DNA from: Sphaerochaetaceae bacterium
GTDB lineage: Bacteria; Spirochaetota; Spirochaetia; Sphaerochaetales; Sphaerochaetaceae
DNA length: 64,000 bases
Reading direction: 5' to 3'
Assembly (NCBI GenBank): GCA_024405015.1
Contig: JAKSPE010000008.1
Location: 34,064-98,063, forward strand
Shown: positions 33,329 to 41,744 of the stretch, piece after piece
Position numbering within the stretch: position 1 is the first letter of the stretch
Layout: the number at the start of each line of letters is the position of its first letter
Made by a program: the position numbers and the translations under genes
Notes under the pieces: generated by a model
Told to the model about the DNA's origin: nothing
What the model saw: the letters and a program-made list of their open reading frames with translations, nothing else
Database searches by the model: none

Positions 33329-34115
33329 ACTGACAAACATCAGAAAGACATTCAATGCCAACACCATCAATGAGAAGATTGCACTCAATGGTGTGAGCCT
33401 CCATCTGGAGGACGGAGATTTCGTTACCATGATCGGTGGTAACGGAGCCGGAAAGTCCACCCTTCTCAATGCCATCGCAGGTGTATGGCCAATTGACGAA
33501 GGTTCTGTCGTCATCGATGGAGAAGACGTCACAAAGCTCAGCGAGCATAAGAGAGCAAACTTCCTCGGTAGAGTCTTCCAGGACCCTATGTTCGGAACTG
33601 CTGCAACCATGCAGATCATCGAGAACCTTGCCATCGCCAAGCGCCGTGGTGAGTTCAGAGGTCTCAAGGCCAGCGTCACAAAGGCCGAGAAAGAGGAATA
33701 CCGTGAACTTCTGGCAACCTTGGGACTTGGTCTTGAAAACAGACTCACAGCCAAGGTTGGACTTCTTTCAGGAGGTCAGAGACAGGCACTTACCCTTCTC
33801 ATGGCAACCTTGAAGAAGCCTAAGCTTCTGCTTCTGGATGAACATACGGCAGCTCTTGACCCAAGAACAGCCCATAAGGTCCTTACCCTCTCCGACCAGA
33901 TCATCCGAGAGAACAACCTTATGACAATGATGGTAACCCACAACATGAAAGACGCAATCGCCTACGGAAACCGTCTGATCATGATGCACGAGGGAAAAAT
34001 CATCCTTGATATCAAGGGTGAGGAGAAGAAGAACCTGACAGTTCGTGACCTGATGGACCAGTTCGCAAAGGCCAGCGGAGACGAGCTGAACAGTGACAAG
34101 ATCCTCCTCTCCTGA
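33321..34115 (+). CDS. ABC transporter ATP-binding protein, TrpZ-like
   Basis: ATPase subunit of 264 residues energising the aromatic amino acid importer. Walker A GGNGAGKST, signature LSGGQRQAL, Walker B LLLLDEHTAALDP and switch His in MVTHNMKDA are intact; the Glu in DEHTAAL occurs where most ABC ATPases have DEPTAGL, as is usual in this subfamily. It ends the operon and is followed by a terminator. Confidence 0.93.
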   Translation: MLELTNIRKTFNANTINEKIALNGVSLHLEDGDFVTMIGGNGAGKSTLLNAIAGVWPIDEGSVVIDGEDVTKLSEHKRANFLGRVFQDPMFGTAATMQIIENLAIAKRRGEFRGLKASVTKAEKEEYRELLATLGLGLENRLTAKVGLLSGGQRQALTLLMATLKKPKLLLLDEHTAALDPRTAHKVLTLSDQIIRENNLMTMMVTHNMKDAIAYGNRLIMMHEGKIILDIKGEEKKNLTVRDLMDQFAKASGDELNSDKILLS

Positions 34116-34136
34116 CAGTTTTTTGGAAAACTACCG

Positions 34137-34167
34137 AATCCACCGCAGAAATGTGGTGGATTTTTTA
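34137..34167 (+). terminator. Intrinsic terminator of the TrpXYZ-like operon
   Basis: AATCCACC (34137-34144) pairs with GGTGGATT (34155-34162), followed by a T-run to 34166. Confidence 0.85.
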
Positions 34168-34180
34168 GTAAATAATTATT

Positions 34181-34210
34181 TTGTGCTATCGATGACTATT
34201 GCTGTATAAT
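34181..34210 (+). promoter_or_regulatory. Promoter of the 34.2-kb membrane protein operon
   Basis: Perfect -10 TATAAT (34205-34210) with a weak -35 TTGTGC (34181-34186) at 18-bp spacing. Confidence 0.5.
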
Positions 34211-34236
34211 CTTCCTGTACATAGGGAGGTACACAT

Positions 34237-34884
34237 ATGGGAATTACTGTGCCAATGGCAATCTATGATTTCATTCCGGTCGTATTCTTCTTTTCAGCAG
34301 CAATGGTCGTCGCGAAAGATGTCAGAAACAAGATGGGCAAGGTCAATTTCGCCGTTCTCATCGCAGGTAGCATCCTTGTGTTGCTAGCAGGATTCTGTAA
34401 AGCCCTGTGGAAGATCATCTTTGCCCTCACAGCAAAGGATATCGACATTCTCCAGCGTTATTTCTTTGTTGTGCAGAGTGCAGGCTTCATGCTTGTATTC
34501 ATTGCCCTACTTCTGCTTCTGGTCTTCAAGGGAAAGACAAAGGTGTCAGGCACCTCTGCACTGGCTGTTGCAGCACCAGCTGCCAAGAAGGGAATCAACA
34601 ACGTCCCTTTCATTGCCCTGCAGTGCATCGGCTGTGCAGGCGTCCAGTTCTGCCTGTTCAGAATCGCCCTCTTCATGAAGAAGAGACTTGCCGCAGTTCT
34701 GTTCGTCCTGGCCTTTATCTTCATGCTTGGCATGGGCTACCTCGGTGCGAAGTTCGATGATTCGTCCTCCATGCACTGGATTGCCCAGTTCACAAACAGC
34801 CTTTCCACAGGATGTCTGCTTGCCGGAGTTCTGATTCTGCATGCAAACGGCTTGGGAGATGCTGACGTACTTGAGAAGAGATGA
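34237..34884 (+). CDS. Hypothetical integral membrane protein
   Basis: A 215-residue protein with about six hydrophobic segments (residues 7-25, 36-57, 76-97, 118-138, 145-165, 180-200) and no motif I recognise. A short Lys/Ala-rich cytoplasmic loop lies at about 98-118. Good GGAGG ribosome-binding site. Its stop overlaps the start of the following P-loop kinase (ATGA), so the two may work together, but no function can be assigned. Confidence 0.75.
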   Translation: MGITVPMAIYDFIPVVFFFSAAMVVAKDVRNKMGKVNFAVLIAGSILVLLAGFCKALWKIIFALTAKDIDILQRYFFVVQSAGFMLVFIALLLLLVFKGKTKVSGTSALAVAAPAAKKGINNVPFIALQCIGCAGVQFCLFRIALFMKKRLAAVLFVLAFIFMLGMGYLGAKFDDSSSMHWIAQFTNSLSTGCLLAGVLILHANGLGDADVLEKR

Positions 34885-35480
34885 ATCGGACAATTGTTCT
34901 TATAACTGGCTGCCCTGGATGCGGAAAGACATCCTTTGCAGCCAGAATTCTGAAACGCTACCCTACCTTCGTTCTGTCTTCCTACGACAAGACGAAGGAG
35001 GAGTATTTTGATCGCTTTGGCTTTGACACACTCCAGGAGCGTGCAGAGCTGAACAAACGCAGTTGGCTGGCTTACTACAGCGAACTGGACCAACTCATGC
35101 AGTCGGGATCCCCGATTCTCACAGACTATCCGTTCAACAATCTTGTGCATGAGAAGGATCTAAACGGCATCATCGCAAAAAACGGCTACAAGGCACTTTC
35201 CCTTACACTGGATGGAGATGCTGAAACTCTCAGACAACGCGGTTACAGACGCGATATGAACGACGAAAATCGAAATTTCGGACACCTTCTGACCCGATAC
35301 CACAAGGGAAACTTTAGCGAAAGCGACAGAATCCCTACCATGACACTTGAAGAGTTCATCCAGACAAACCAGAAGAAGGACTACAACCTTCGCGTCGGAA
35401 AGAACATCCGAATCGACGTAACCGACCTGGATAATATCGATTACGAGACAGCCTTTTCGGAAATCGAAAAGCTTTTCTGA
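34881..35480 (+). CDS. P-loop NTPase / zeta-toxin-like kinase
   Basis: A 199-residue nucleotide-binding protein. Walker A GCPGCGKTS is near the N-terminus, followed by LSSYDKTKEEYFDRFGF, a substrate-binding pattern seen in gluconate- and zeta-toxin-like kinases, and a basic lid region (RQRGYRRDMND). It probably phosphorylates a small molecule; the substrate is unknown. Translationally coupled to the membrane protein upstream. No antitoxin-like gene is adjacent, so a toxin role is not favoured. Confidence 0.75.
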   Translation: MNRTIVLITGCPGCGKTSFAARILKRYPTFVLSSYDKTKEEYFDRFGFDTLQERAELNKRSWLAYYSELDQLMQSGSPILTDYPFNNLVHEKDLNGIIAKNGYKALSLTLDGDAETLRQRGYRRDMNDENRNFGHLLTRYHKGNFSESDRIPTMTLEEFIQTNQKKDYNLRVGKNIRIDVTDLDNIDYETAFSEIEKLF

Positions 35481-35514
35481 AGAAAATCCCCTTCCCCACA
35501 TTTCAAAAAGGCAC

Positions 35515-35545
35515 AAAAAAAGCAGGGTCGAAACCCTGCTTTTTC
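35515..35545. terminator. Bidirectional terminator
   Basis: AAAAAAAGCAGGG, loop TCGAAA, CCCTGCTTTTTT: a symmetric stem with A-run and T-run between the convergent P-loop kinase and aldolase genes, serving both. Confidence 0.88.
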
Positions 35546-35568
35546 CATCTTGCCGTATGGCTTGTATC

Positions 35569-36438
35569 TTAGCAATCTGCCTTTCCAACAGAACCCATGA
35601 CGTCGATGATCTCACAGCACTTTGCTGCAACTGCATCGATGACAACCTTAGAGATTGTTCTTGGATCCTTTGCTGCGAGCTGAGCTGGATCGGAATAGGC
35701 GTTGACGAATGTGTTGAATGTTCCGTTGACCTTGAGCTCTGTACCAACGTTGATCTTTCTGACACCGCGCTTGATAGCCTCTCTGAAGTCATCGTAAGGA
35801 ACACCTGTACCACCGTGGAGAACGAGTGGGCAGTTAGGAATCAGCTCGTTGATCTGGCTGATTCTTGGGAAGTCAAGCTTTGGAAGAGCCTTGTAGAAAC
35901 CGTGGACTGTACCAACAGCAACTGCGAGAGCGTCAACATCAGTAGCCTTGACGAAGCGAGCTGCCTCTTCTGGCTCTGTGAAGAGGTTCTCTGCCTCAAC
36001 ATCATCTTCCTTTCCACCAACGTGTCCGAGCTCAGACTCAACTGTGACACCGTACTTTCTTGCATACTCGACAACTCTGCATGTGTCATCGACATTCTCT
36101 GCGAATTCCTTCTTTGAGGAGTCGATCATGACAGATGTGAAACCATAGTCAACAAGCTGCTTGAGGAACTCAACATCTGGGCAGTGGTCCATGTGGAGAG
36201 CCATGTTGATGCCATAGTCTTCAGAAATGCCTTCAGCGATCTTTGCGATTCCCTTTGGTGAGAAAAGGCCCATCTTGAAACCAGACATTGTTGCCATTGC
36301 AACAACTGGACTCTTCTTCTGTGCAGCAGCTTCAGCGATACCGCTAAGTGTCTCATAGGTGAAGAAATTGAAAGCAGGAACAGCATAGTTGCCCTTGATT
36401 GCCTTCATCATCTCATACTTCATTGTTACCAAACCCAT
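35569..36438 (-). CDS. Class II ketose-bisphosphate aldolase
   Basis: Zinc-dependent aldolase cleaving fructose- or tagatose-1,6-bisphosphate to triose phosphates, 289 residues. Active-site and metal residues are visible: His82-Met-Asp84-His85, Glu in ESELGHVGG, His in GTVHGFYK and His in LVLHGGTGVP. The length and short loops suit the GatY/KbaY/FbaA type. ATG 36438 was chosen for the GGAGG 8 nt upstream; 14 more codons are open. It has its own promoter but lies next to the sugar ABC operon with two PfkB kinases that would make its bisphosphate substrate (inference). Confidence 0.93.
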   Translation of the reverse strand: MGLVTMKYEMMKAIKGNYAVPAFNFFTYETLSGIAEAAAQKKSPVVAMATMSGFKMGLFSPKGIAKIAEGISEDYGINMALHMDHCPDVEFLKQLVDYGFTSVMIDSSKKEFAENVDDTCRVVEYARKYGVTVESELGHVGGKEDDVEAENLFTEPEEAARFVKATDVDALAVAVGTVHGFYKALPKLDFPRISQINELIPNCPLVLHGGTGVPYDDFREAIKRGVRKINVGTELKVNGTFNTFVNAYSDPAQLAAKDPRTISKVVIDAVAAKCCEIIDVMGSVGKADC

Positions 36439-36483
36439 AGTAATTTCCTCCAAGGATTGTAAAAAAAATAAGCTTATCAAAAA

Positions 36484-36542
36484 ACGGCGTCACACCGTAT
36501 ATATTACTCAGTAATTATCATCATATCAGTGATGAATGTCAA
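36484..36542 (-). promoter_or_regulatory. Aldolase promoter with overlapping dyad and weak hairpin
   Basis: Minus strand: -35 TTGACA (36542-36537), a 17-bp spacer, -10 GATAAT (36519-36514). A perfect dyad ATTACT-C-AGTAAT (36503-36515) touches the -10, a good repressor site. Further down, ACGGT-GTGAC-GCCGT (36498-36484) followed by TTTTTT is a small hairpin with a T-run that could be an attenuator. Confidence 0.6.
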
Positions 36543-36566
36543 ATGCGTAACCGACTTTGGAATCCC

Positions 36567-37130
36567 TCAAATGACCTCCGAAAGCAGACGCTCCAAACTT
36601 CGTGAAAGCTCCTCATAATCATCAAACGCGAGTATCTCATTCACATCAGCATCCCAGCATGGCTTGTCGACAACATGCGTCCTCTTGTAGGCATCGTAGT
36701 CGGCCAGAATCTCCTCATCGCGGTAGGAGCCCCTCTTTGTGAGCATCTGAAGATGAAGCTTGTAACTTGGAGCAAGGTAGATGGAGACGACCTTGAAATC
36801 CGCACCAAGCTGCGCCTTGAGAGCAGAAAAGAATCCAGGATCTCGCGTCTCACGCGTCAGCGGAGCGGTGACGACAGCGCTGATTCCAAGTTTGAGATTC
36901 TCAAGAACAGGAGCCCAGAACGTGCCGTAACTTGGCGTTCTCCACTTCGCATAGAAGGCAAGCCTTCCGCCCCCTACACCATATTCGCGCTCTATCGCCT
37001 GCAAAAACGGCTGTACAAGCGTGTCATAGTCGTAGTAAGGGATTGCCTTGGTCTTGGCCAGGGAAACGGCTTGTGTGGTCTTTCCGCTTCCTGGCTGGCC
37101 ACAGAACAGAAACAGAACCGGACGATTCAT
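36567..37130 (-). CDS. P-loop kinase-like protein of the sugar operon
   Basis: A 187-residue P-loop NTPase with Walker A GQPGSGKTTQ at residues 12-21 and a DYDTLVQPFLQAI segment after it. Its kinase-like shape suggests phosphorylation of a small molecule, perhaps a sugar of the pathway (inference). The ATG at 37130 overlaps the stop of the SorC regulator by 4 nt; 22 upstream codons of the same frame lie inside that gene and are excluded. Last gene of the sugar operon. Confidence 0.72.
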   Translation of the reverse strand: MNRPVLFLFCGQPGSGKTTQAVSLAKTKAIPYYDYDTLVQPFLQAIEREYGVGGGRLAFYAKWRTPSYGTFWAPVLENLKLGISAVVTAPLTRETRDPGFFSALKAQLGADFKVVSIYLAPSYKLHLQMLTKRGSYRDEEILADYDAYKRTHVVDKPCWDADVNEILAFDDYEELSRSLERLLSEVI

Positions 37131-38059
37131 CGGATAACCCCTTCGATGGTCTTTGCGGTGGCAAGATCCGTCACAAGTGTATTCACAAGGCCACACTTCA
37201 GAAGTCCTATGATGGAGAACACCTTCTGGAAACTGGAAGCGACGGCGATCCTTACCGGGATGCTCTTCATGGTCTGGACATCGATACGATAAGGGCTCTG
37301 TGCCAGAGGCTCGATGATGTTGCCGTTGTCGTCATAGAAATAGTTGATGAAATCGCCCTGGATATCGGCCAAAGCATACTTTTCGGCCGTCTCATGACCG
37401 AACATCGACTCTCGGGCTTCCGGGCTTCTGGAGAATGGAATACCGATACCTCCGACGATGACATCGAGGTCTTTCCAGATGGTGGACACATCACAAGGTC
37501 TCTTGTCTTTGAGGATTCCCATGAAGGTACGATCCTGCTTGGCGCCCCAGTTCTGGGCAAAGTTCTGCACGAGGTTGTCATAGTTGAAGTAGTTGTACTG
37601 TGTACTCAGAGAATCAAACGGATAGTTGGTCACAGGATAGACAGACCACTGGGTACGCTTTTCCACCGTCTTGACCTTGTACTGGGAAATGCCATCCATG
37701 GTCTTTCCAGAACCGAATCCGATGTTCAGGCTCTGATTCGGGAAAGTCTTCAGAAGATATTCGGAGACACCGTCGGACAGGAACTTGGCCGTCAGTTTCT
37801 CGTTTGCAGCAGTCGGGACCAATACAAGCTTTTGCAGATTAAACATCTCTTTCAGATACAAAGAGATGCGCTTTTCCTCATCATCGGGGACAAACGGTGC
37901 ATTCACACGAATTTCTACAATACCGCGCTCTTGGGCAAGCTTGAGATACTTTCCAATCTGGACGTGGCTTACCCCATGATCCTGAGCAATCTCCATTTGG
38001 GTATGCCCGCTCTTGTAGTATGCCATTGCAATCTTGAAAAGTTTCTCGTCACTTACCAT
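37127..38059 (-). CDS. SorC/DeoR-type sugar-binding transcriptional regulator
   Basis: A 310-residue repressor or activator of the SorC family. The N-terminal helix-turn-helix is at about 16-45 (GHTQMEIAQDHGVSHVQIGKYLKLA) and the C-terminal effector domain is related to sugar-phosphate isomerases (GFGSGKTMDGIS, GGIGIPFSRS, and GDFINYFYDDNG). Members sense phosphorylated sugars. It is encoded within the operon it probably controls; a palindromic candidate operator lies at the operon promoter (43016-43031). Confidence 0.9.
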   Translation of the reverse strand: MVSDEKLFKIAMAYYKSGHTQMEIAQDHGVSHVQIGKYLKLAQERGIVEIRVNAPFVPDDEEKRISLYLKEMFNLQKLVLVPTAANEKLTAKFLSDGVSEYLLKTFPNQSLNIGFGSGKTMDGISQYKVKTVEKRTQWSVYPVTNYPFDSLSTQYNYFNYDNLVQNFAQNWGAKQDRTFMGILKDKRPCDVSTIWKDLDVIVGGIGIPFSRSPEARESMFGHETAEKYALADIQGDFINYFYDDNGNIIEPLAQSPYRIDVQTMKSIPVRIAVASSFQKVFSIIGLLKCGLVNTLVTDLATAKTIEGVIR

Positions 38060-38068
38060 CTCAATTCC

Positions 38069-38980
38069 TTAAATCCCCTGCCCCAGACGGGATGCCTTTA
38101 TTGTTGCACATTCCATGCCATATTGAACAGACTCTGCAAGGCTCTGACCTTCCAGAAGTCTATGGGTCATGGCAGCTGTAAGGGTATCGCCGCAGCCGAT
38201 GGTGTTCACCACCGGAAGCTTGATTTTGTGGCAGACGGTCTTGAAGGACTGTCCATCATAAATCCAGGTGTCGTTCTTGCCGCGTGTGATGACGCTGCAG
38301 GCACCGTAGGTCTCGTAGATTTCTTTCAGAATGGCGGCGACATCGTCCATGACAAAACTGTCATCGCTGTTCTCAAACACCCTGACGTTCGGCAGGTATG
38401 TGACACAAAGCTCGGACAGGTTTGGCTTTATGATGGAAGGATGCTCCTTCAGGCATTCCTTCAGTTCCTGTCCCTTGATGTCCAAAACGGTCATGATGTT
38501 GTTTTTTCTGCATTCCCGAACCATTCTCGGATACAGATCCGCGGCAAAGCCAGCGGCCTTTGTGCCGGTGATGACAACTGCATCGTGCTTTGGAAGTTCC
38601 TGAAGAAACAAGTCAAACAGACGCTCTGAATCGGAGGACTCTACGGTTCTGGACTCCTCGACAAGCTCTGTAGAGGTATGCTTTTCACTGTTGATGATTG
38701 TGGTGCAGGTTCGGATGTCCGCCTTGACCGGAAGATAGCGAACACTAAGGCCATCCTTCTCGCAGAGAGCCAGAAACTGGTTCACACGCTCGCCACCCAG
38801 CTGGATGAGATTCGTGCAAGGTCTTCCAAGGTTGTTCAGCACGCGGCTGACGTTGATGCCCTTTCCGGAGGCAAGCTCCAGAATCTCGCCACTACGGTTC
38901 ACCTGATCCTCATGGAACTCCTTGAAGACCATGATTCTCTGGAAAGTTGGACTTAGACATATGGCGAGAACGGATTTCAT
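38069..38980 (-). CDS. PfkB-family hexose/ketose kinase (1-phosphofructokinase type), second copy
   Basis: Sugar or sugar-phosphate kinase of 303 residues. The family N-terminal pattern is diverged (LAICLSPTFQRIMVF), GSGKGINVSRVLNNLG-like ASGKGINV binds substrate, and the anion-hole/catalytic motif is NTIGCGDTLTAA with the catalytic Asp. Typical substrates are fructose 1-phosphate, tagatose 6-phosphate or a ketohexose. Start 38980 follows GGAG at 8 nt. It stands directly after a second, clearly different member of the same family. Confidence 0.88.
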   Translation of the reverse strand: MKSVLAICLSPTFQRIMVFKEFHEDQVNRSGEILELASGKGINVSRVLNNLGRPCTNLIQLGGERVNQFLALCEKDGLSVRYLPVKADIRTCTTIINSEKHTSTELVEESRTVESSDSERLFDLFLQELPKHDAVVITGTKAAGFAADLYPRMVRECRKNNIMTVLDIKGQELKECLKEHPSIIKPNLSELCVTYLPNVRVFENSDDSFVMDDVAAILKEIYETYGACSVITRGKNDTWIYDGQSFKTVCHKIKLPVVNTIGCGDTLTAAMTHRLLEGQSLAESVQYGMECATIKASRLGQGI

Positions 38981-38994
38981 ACTACACACTCCAA

Positions 38995-39933
38995 TCAATA
39001 ATCAAGTTTCTCAACGGTTGAGTCGACCAGAACGCGGTCGAACTCCTTTTTCGTGCACATGAGTGTGCCATCAAGGGAAAGTGTTCCACCAGCCATGGCA
39101 ACTCCGTAGCGAAGCATCTGGTCCGGACCTTTGCCCTCAAAATAGGCTTTGCAGACTCCGGAGACGATGCTGTCTCCAGCACCCTGTGTACATTTGACAT
39201 CAACCTTGGCCGATGGGGAGAACCAAGCCCCCTCCTGACCGACCATCAGAGCACCGTCCTTTCCGAGTGTGATGCAGATATAAGTGCACTTACCCTCAGA
39301 GATGATCTGGCGAGCCTTGGCGACGATGGAAGGGATCTCACTGCCCTCGTGACCGAAAGTGATGTTGAATTCATAAAGGTTCGGCTTGATCAGAAACGGT
39401 TTCTGCTCAAGACCTCGGTACAGAAGCTCCCCTTCCGCATCGAGGATACAAGGGATACCCTTCTCATTGGCAATGGCCAGAAGCTGTGCATAGGCGCTCT
39501 TGTCGATTCCCTTTGGGACGCTACCGGCAAGGACCACCATATCCAGACCTTCCACGAAGGTTCCAAAGAATGCCTTGAAGTCCTCCCATTTGTCAGGACC
39601 GACAGGGTTTCCGCTCTGGTTCACCTCGGTGGTGACGTTGGACACGCAGTCCCAAAGCTTGAGATTCTCACGAAGCTGTCCTTCGACCTCAATGCCTTCA
39701 AAGCAGATGCCAAAGCGCTCCAGTTCGGACAGGAAGAACTCCTTGCCACCCTTGTAGATGAAACCACAGGAGCGGACAGCCACATCGTTCTGCGTCAAAG
39801 CCAAAGACACGTTGATTCCCTTGCCAGAGACATCCCTGCGATCGGAGACGATGCGGTTCATGCCTCCGATCTCAAGGTTCTTGAGCTGACAGGTTCTGTC
39901 AACGCATGGATTCAGGGTTACGGTACCGATCAT
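38995..39933 (-). CDS. PfkB-family hexose/ketose kinase (1-phosphofructokinase type), first copy
   Basis: A 312-residue kinase beginning MIGTVTLNPCVDRTCQL, a classic 1-phosphofructokinase/LacC N-terminus, with VSGKGINVSLAL and, near the C-terminus, QGAGDSIVSGV containing the catalytic Asp. The two tandem kinases diverge strongly, so they may act in sequence (for example sugar to sugar phosphate to bisphosphate) or on different sugars; this is inference. Six nucleotides separate it from the permease gene upstream. Confidence 0.9.
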   Translation of the reverse strand: MIGTVTLNPCVDRTCQLKNLEIGGMNRIVSDRRDVSGKGINVSLALTQNDVAVRSCGFIYKGGKEFFLSELERFGICFEGIEVEGQLRENLKLWDCVSNVTTEVNQSGNPVGPDKWEDFKAFFGTFVEGLDMVVLAGSVPKGIDKSAYAQLLAIANEKGIPCILDAEGELLYRGLEQKPFLIKPNLYEFNITFGHEGSEIPSIVAKARQIISEGKCTYICITLGKDGALMVGQEGAWFSPSAKVDVKCTQGAGDSIVSGVCKAYFEGKGPDQMLRYGVAMAGGTLSLDGTLMCTKKEFDRVLVDSTVEKLDY

Positions 39934-39938
39934 TTCAC

Positions 39939-40781
39939 TTATTCCTTGACGCTACCTGCGACTCTGTTGATGAAGAACTCCTGTGAGAGGTTGAACAGAA
40001 TCAGAGCTGGAACAGCGATGATGACGGATGTTGCCATAAGAGAACCCCAGTCGTTCATCTCATCACCCTTGAAGGTGGTAAGACCGACAGTGAGTGTGAA
40101 CATGGTCTTCTTTGTGATCAAGGAAGATGCAATCAGGAATTCCTGCCAGACCTGGATGAAGGTGTAGACGCCTGTTGCAACGATACCTGGAGTTACCAGT
40201 GGCATGAAGACAAGGCCGAACATCTGGAAGGTGTTACAACCGTCGAGCTTGGCAGCCTCCTCGATGGCAAGAGGGACATCCTTGTAGTAGCCGCTCTGCA
40301 AAATGATGGAGACAGGCAGTTGCAAGGCGATGTATGGCAGAATCAGGGATGGCAGCTTGTTGTACATCTTGAGTTTGGAACAGAAGATGAACAGAGGTAC
40401 CAGAAGAACGACAACCGGGAACATCTGTGTCATACCCAGGAACTTCTTGAAGGCCTTTCCACCAAGGAAATCCATTCTGGTGAGGGCAAAGGCTGCAAGA
40501 CTTCCGATGAGGGTTGTTGCGATGACGGTTGTAATGGTGACCTTAAGGCTGTTTCCCAAGAAGGACATGACCTTGTACTTGGAGAAAGCCAGCTTGTAGT
40601 TTCCCAGATCGAAGTGCTTTGGGAACATCTCTGGCGGAATGACATAGATGTCCAAAGTCTCCTTGAAGGAGGTACAGACGATCCAGTAGAACGGGAAGAC
40701 GATGATGAGCAGCAGAATCACGGCCATCAGATAGATGAAGATATTGGCTCCCAAAGAGCGATGGATAGGTTTCTGCTTCAT
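39939..40781 (-). CDS. Carbohydrate ABC transporter permease (MalG-like)
   Basis: A 280-residue membrane subunit with six expected helices. The EAA loop reads EEAAKLDGCNTFQMFGLVFMPLVTPG, the contact site for the ATPase. The start overlaps the stop of the partner permease (ATGA). No ATP-binding subunit is encoded in the operon, so a shared ATPase elsewhere must power it. Confidence 0.93.
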   Translation of the reverse strand: MKQKPIHRSLGANIFIYLMAVILLLIIVFPFYWIVCTSFKETLDIYVIPPEMFPKHFDLGNYKLAFSKYKVMSFLGNSLKVTITTVIATTLIGSLAAFALTRMDFLGGKAFKKFLGMTQMFPVVVLLVPLFIFCSKLKMYNKLPSLILPYIALQLPVSIILQSGYYKDVPLAIEEAAKLDGCNTFQMFGLVFMPLVTPGIVATGVYTFIQVWQEFLIASSLITKKTMFTLTVGLTTFKGDEMNDWGSLMATSVIIAVPALILFNLSQEFFINRVAGSVKE

Positions 40782-41677
40782 TTTTCCCTCACAATGATTT
40801 TCTTGACAAGTCTGGTGACGATGATGATCGAAAGCATGATTGTGAATGCTATGACGCTCATGGTTGCGGCATTACTGAGAGACCTGTACTGGAATGCCTC
40901 TCTCTGGATGAGAATGGACATTGTTGTCGTACTGTCTGCAGGTCCTCCGTTTGTCATGACCTTCATGATATCGTAAGCGTTGAAGGTCCAGATGAAGCAC
41001 AGGAAGATACAGGATGAAAGTGTATCGCTGATGAACGGAAGATAGACATATCGGAACATCTGAAAGGCGTTGGTGCCCTCAAGTTTGGCAGCCTCGACCT
41101 GGTCAGTTGGGATTGTGCAAAGTTTTGCGTAGATCATAAGAGTGAAGAACGGGAATGCTCTCCACACGTTTGCCATAATGGCGGCGAACATGGAAAGGCC
41201 ACCTGTGGCAAAGAAGCTGAAGTTCTGGTCTACCAGATGGGTACTTCTGAGTAGCCAAGTGATGATACCTGCCCTCTCGTTCATCATAAGTGAGAAGATA
41301 AATCCGGTGATGACGGAAGGGAGAATCCATGGGATAAGGACAAAGGACTTGAGAAGTGAACTGCCCTTGAAATTGCTGAACAGAAGGAATGCAGCACCGA
41401 CTCCAATAAGGATTGCAACCACAAGGTTGGAGCCTGTCCAAATGATGGTTCTCTTGACAGCAGCCCAGAAACGCATTGCCTGCTGGTTCTCAGGAGAGAA
41501 GAACGTCTTGAAGTTCTGCAGACCGACGAAAGGTCTGTTCACCTTCGCAAGGCTATAGTCGTAGAAACTCAGTGTAAGATTTCGCACCATTGGATAAACA
41601 AGAAACACAGCGATCATGATGGCTGCAGGTGCAATAAGAATGTAAGGAAGAATCTTCTGATCCAGTCTCTTTTTCAT
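40778..41677 (-). CDS. Carbohydrate ABC transporter permease (MalF/UgpA-like)
   Basis: A 299-residue permease with six expected helices and the EAA loop VEAAKLEGTNAFQMFRYVYLPFISD. Partner of the MalG-like subunit. ATG 41677 follows AGAGGAAAA; 14 more codons of the open frame lie upstream and overlap the 13-bp hairpin, so they are excluded. Confidence 0.93.
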   Translation of the reverse strand: MKKRLDQKILPYILIAPAAIMIAVFLVYPMVRNLTLSFYDYSLAKVNRPFVGLQNFKTFFSPENQQAMRFWAAVKRTIIWTGSNLVVAILIGVGAAFLLFSNFKGSSLLKSFVLIPWILPSVITGFIFSLMMNERAGIITWLLRSTHLVDQNFSFFATGGLSMFAAIMANVWRAFPFFTLMIYAKLCTIPTDQVEAAKLEGTNAFQMFRYVYLPFISDTLSSCIFLCFIWTFNAYDIMKVMTNGGPADSTTTMSILIQREAFQYRSLSNAATMSVIAFTIMLSIIIVTRLVKKIIVREK

Positions 41678-41693
41678 TTTTTCCTCTTTTAAA

Positions 41694-41724
41694 CACAGGT
41701 GTCCTGAAAACCAGGACACCTGTG
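41694..41724 (-). terminator. Strong 13-bp hairpin between binding-protein and permease genes
   Basis: CACAGGTGTCCTG (41694-41706), loop AAAAC, CAGGACACCTGTG (41712-41724): a perfect 13-bp stem with only TTTAAAA after it on the minus strand. More likely a transcript-stabilising or partial terminator structure that raises binding-protein expression over the permeases than a full stop. Confidence 0.75.
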
Positions 41725-41744
41725 AAAACTAAACAGTTTGATTA

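Noticed and set aside
32447..33754. 435-codon minus-strand open frame opposite the TrpY/TrpZ-like genes
   Set aside because: The plus-strand genes are certain by family motifs; the antisense translation is Cys/Asp/His-rich low-complexity and caused by codon bias.
34881..35480. Zeta-toxin/antitoxin module
   Set aside because: The kinase fold is similar, but the upstream coupled gene is a membrane protein, not an antitoxin.
36932..38629. 565-codon plus-strand open frame opposite the SorC and PfkB genes
   Set aside because: It overlaps three well-supported minus-strand genes and has no domain.
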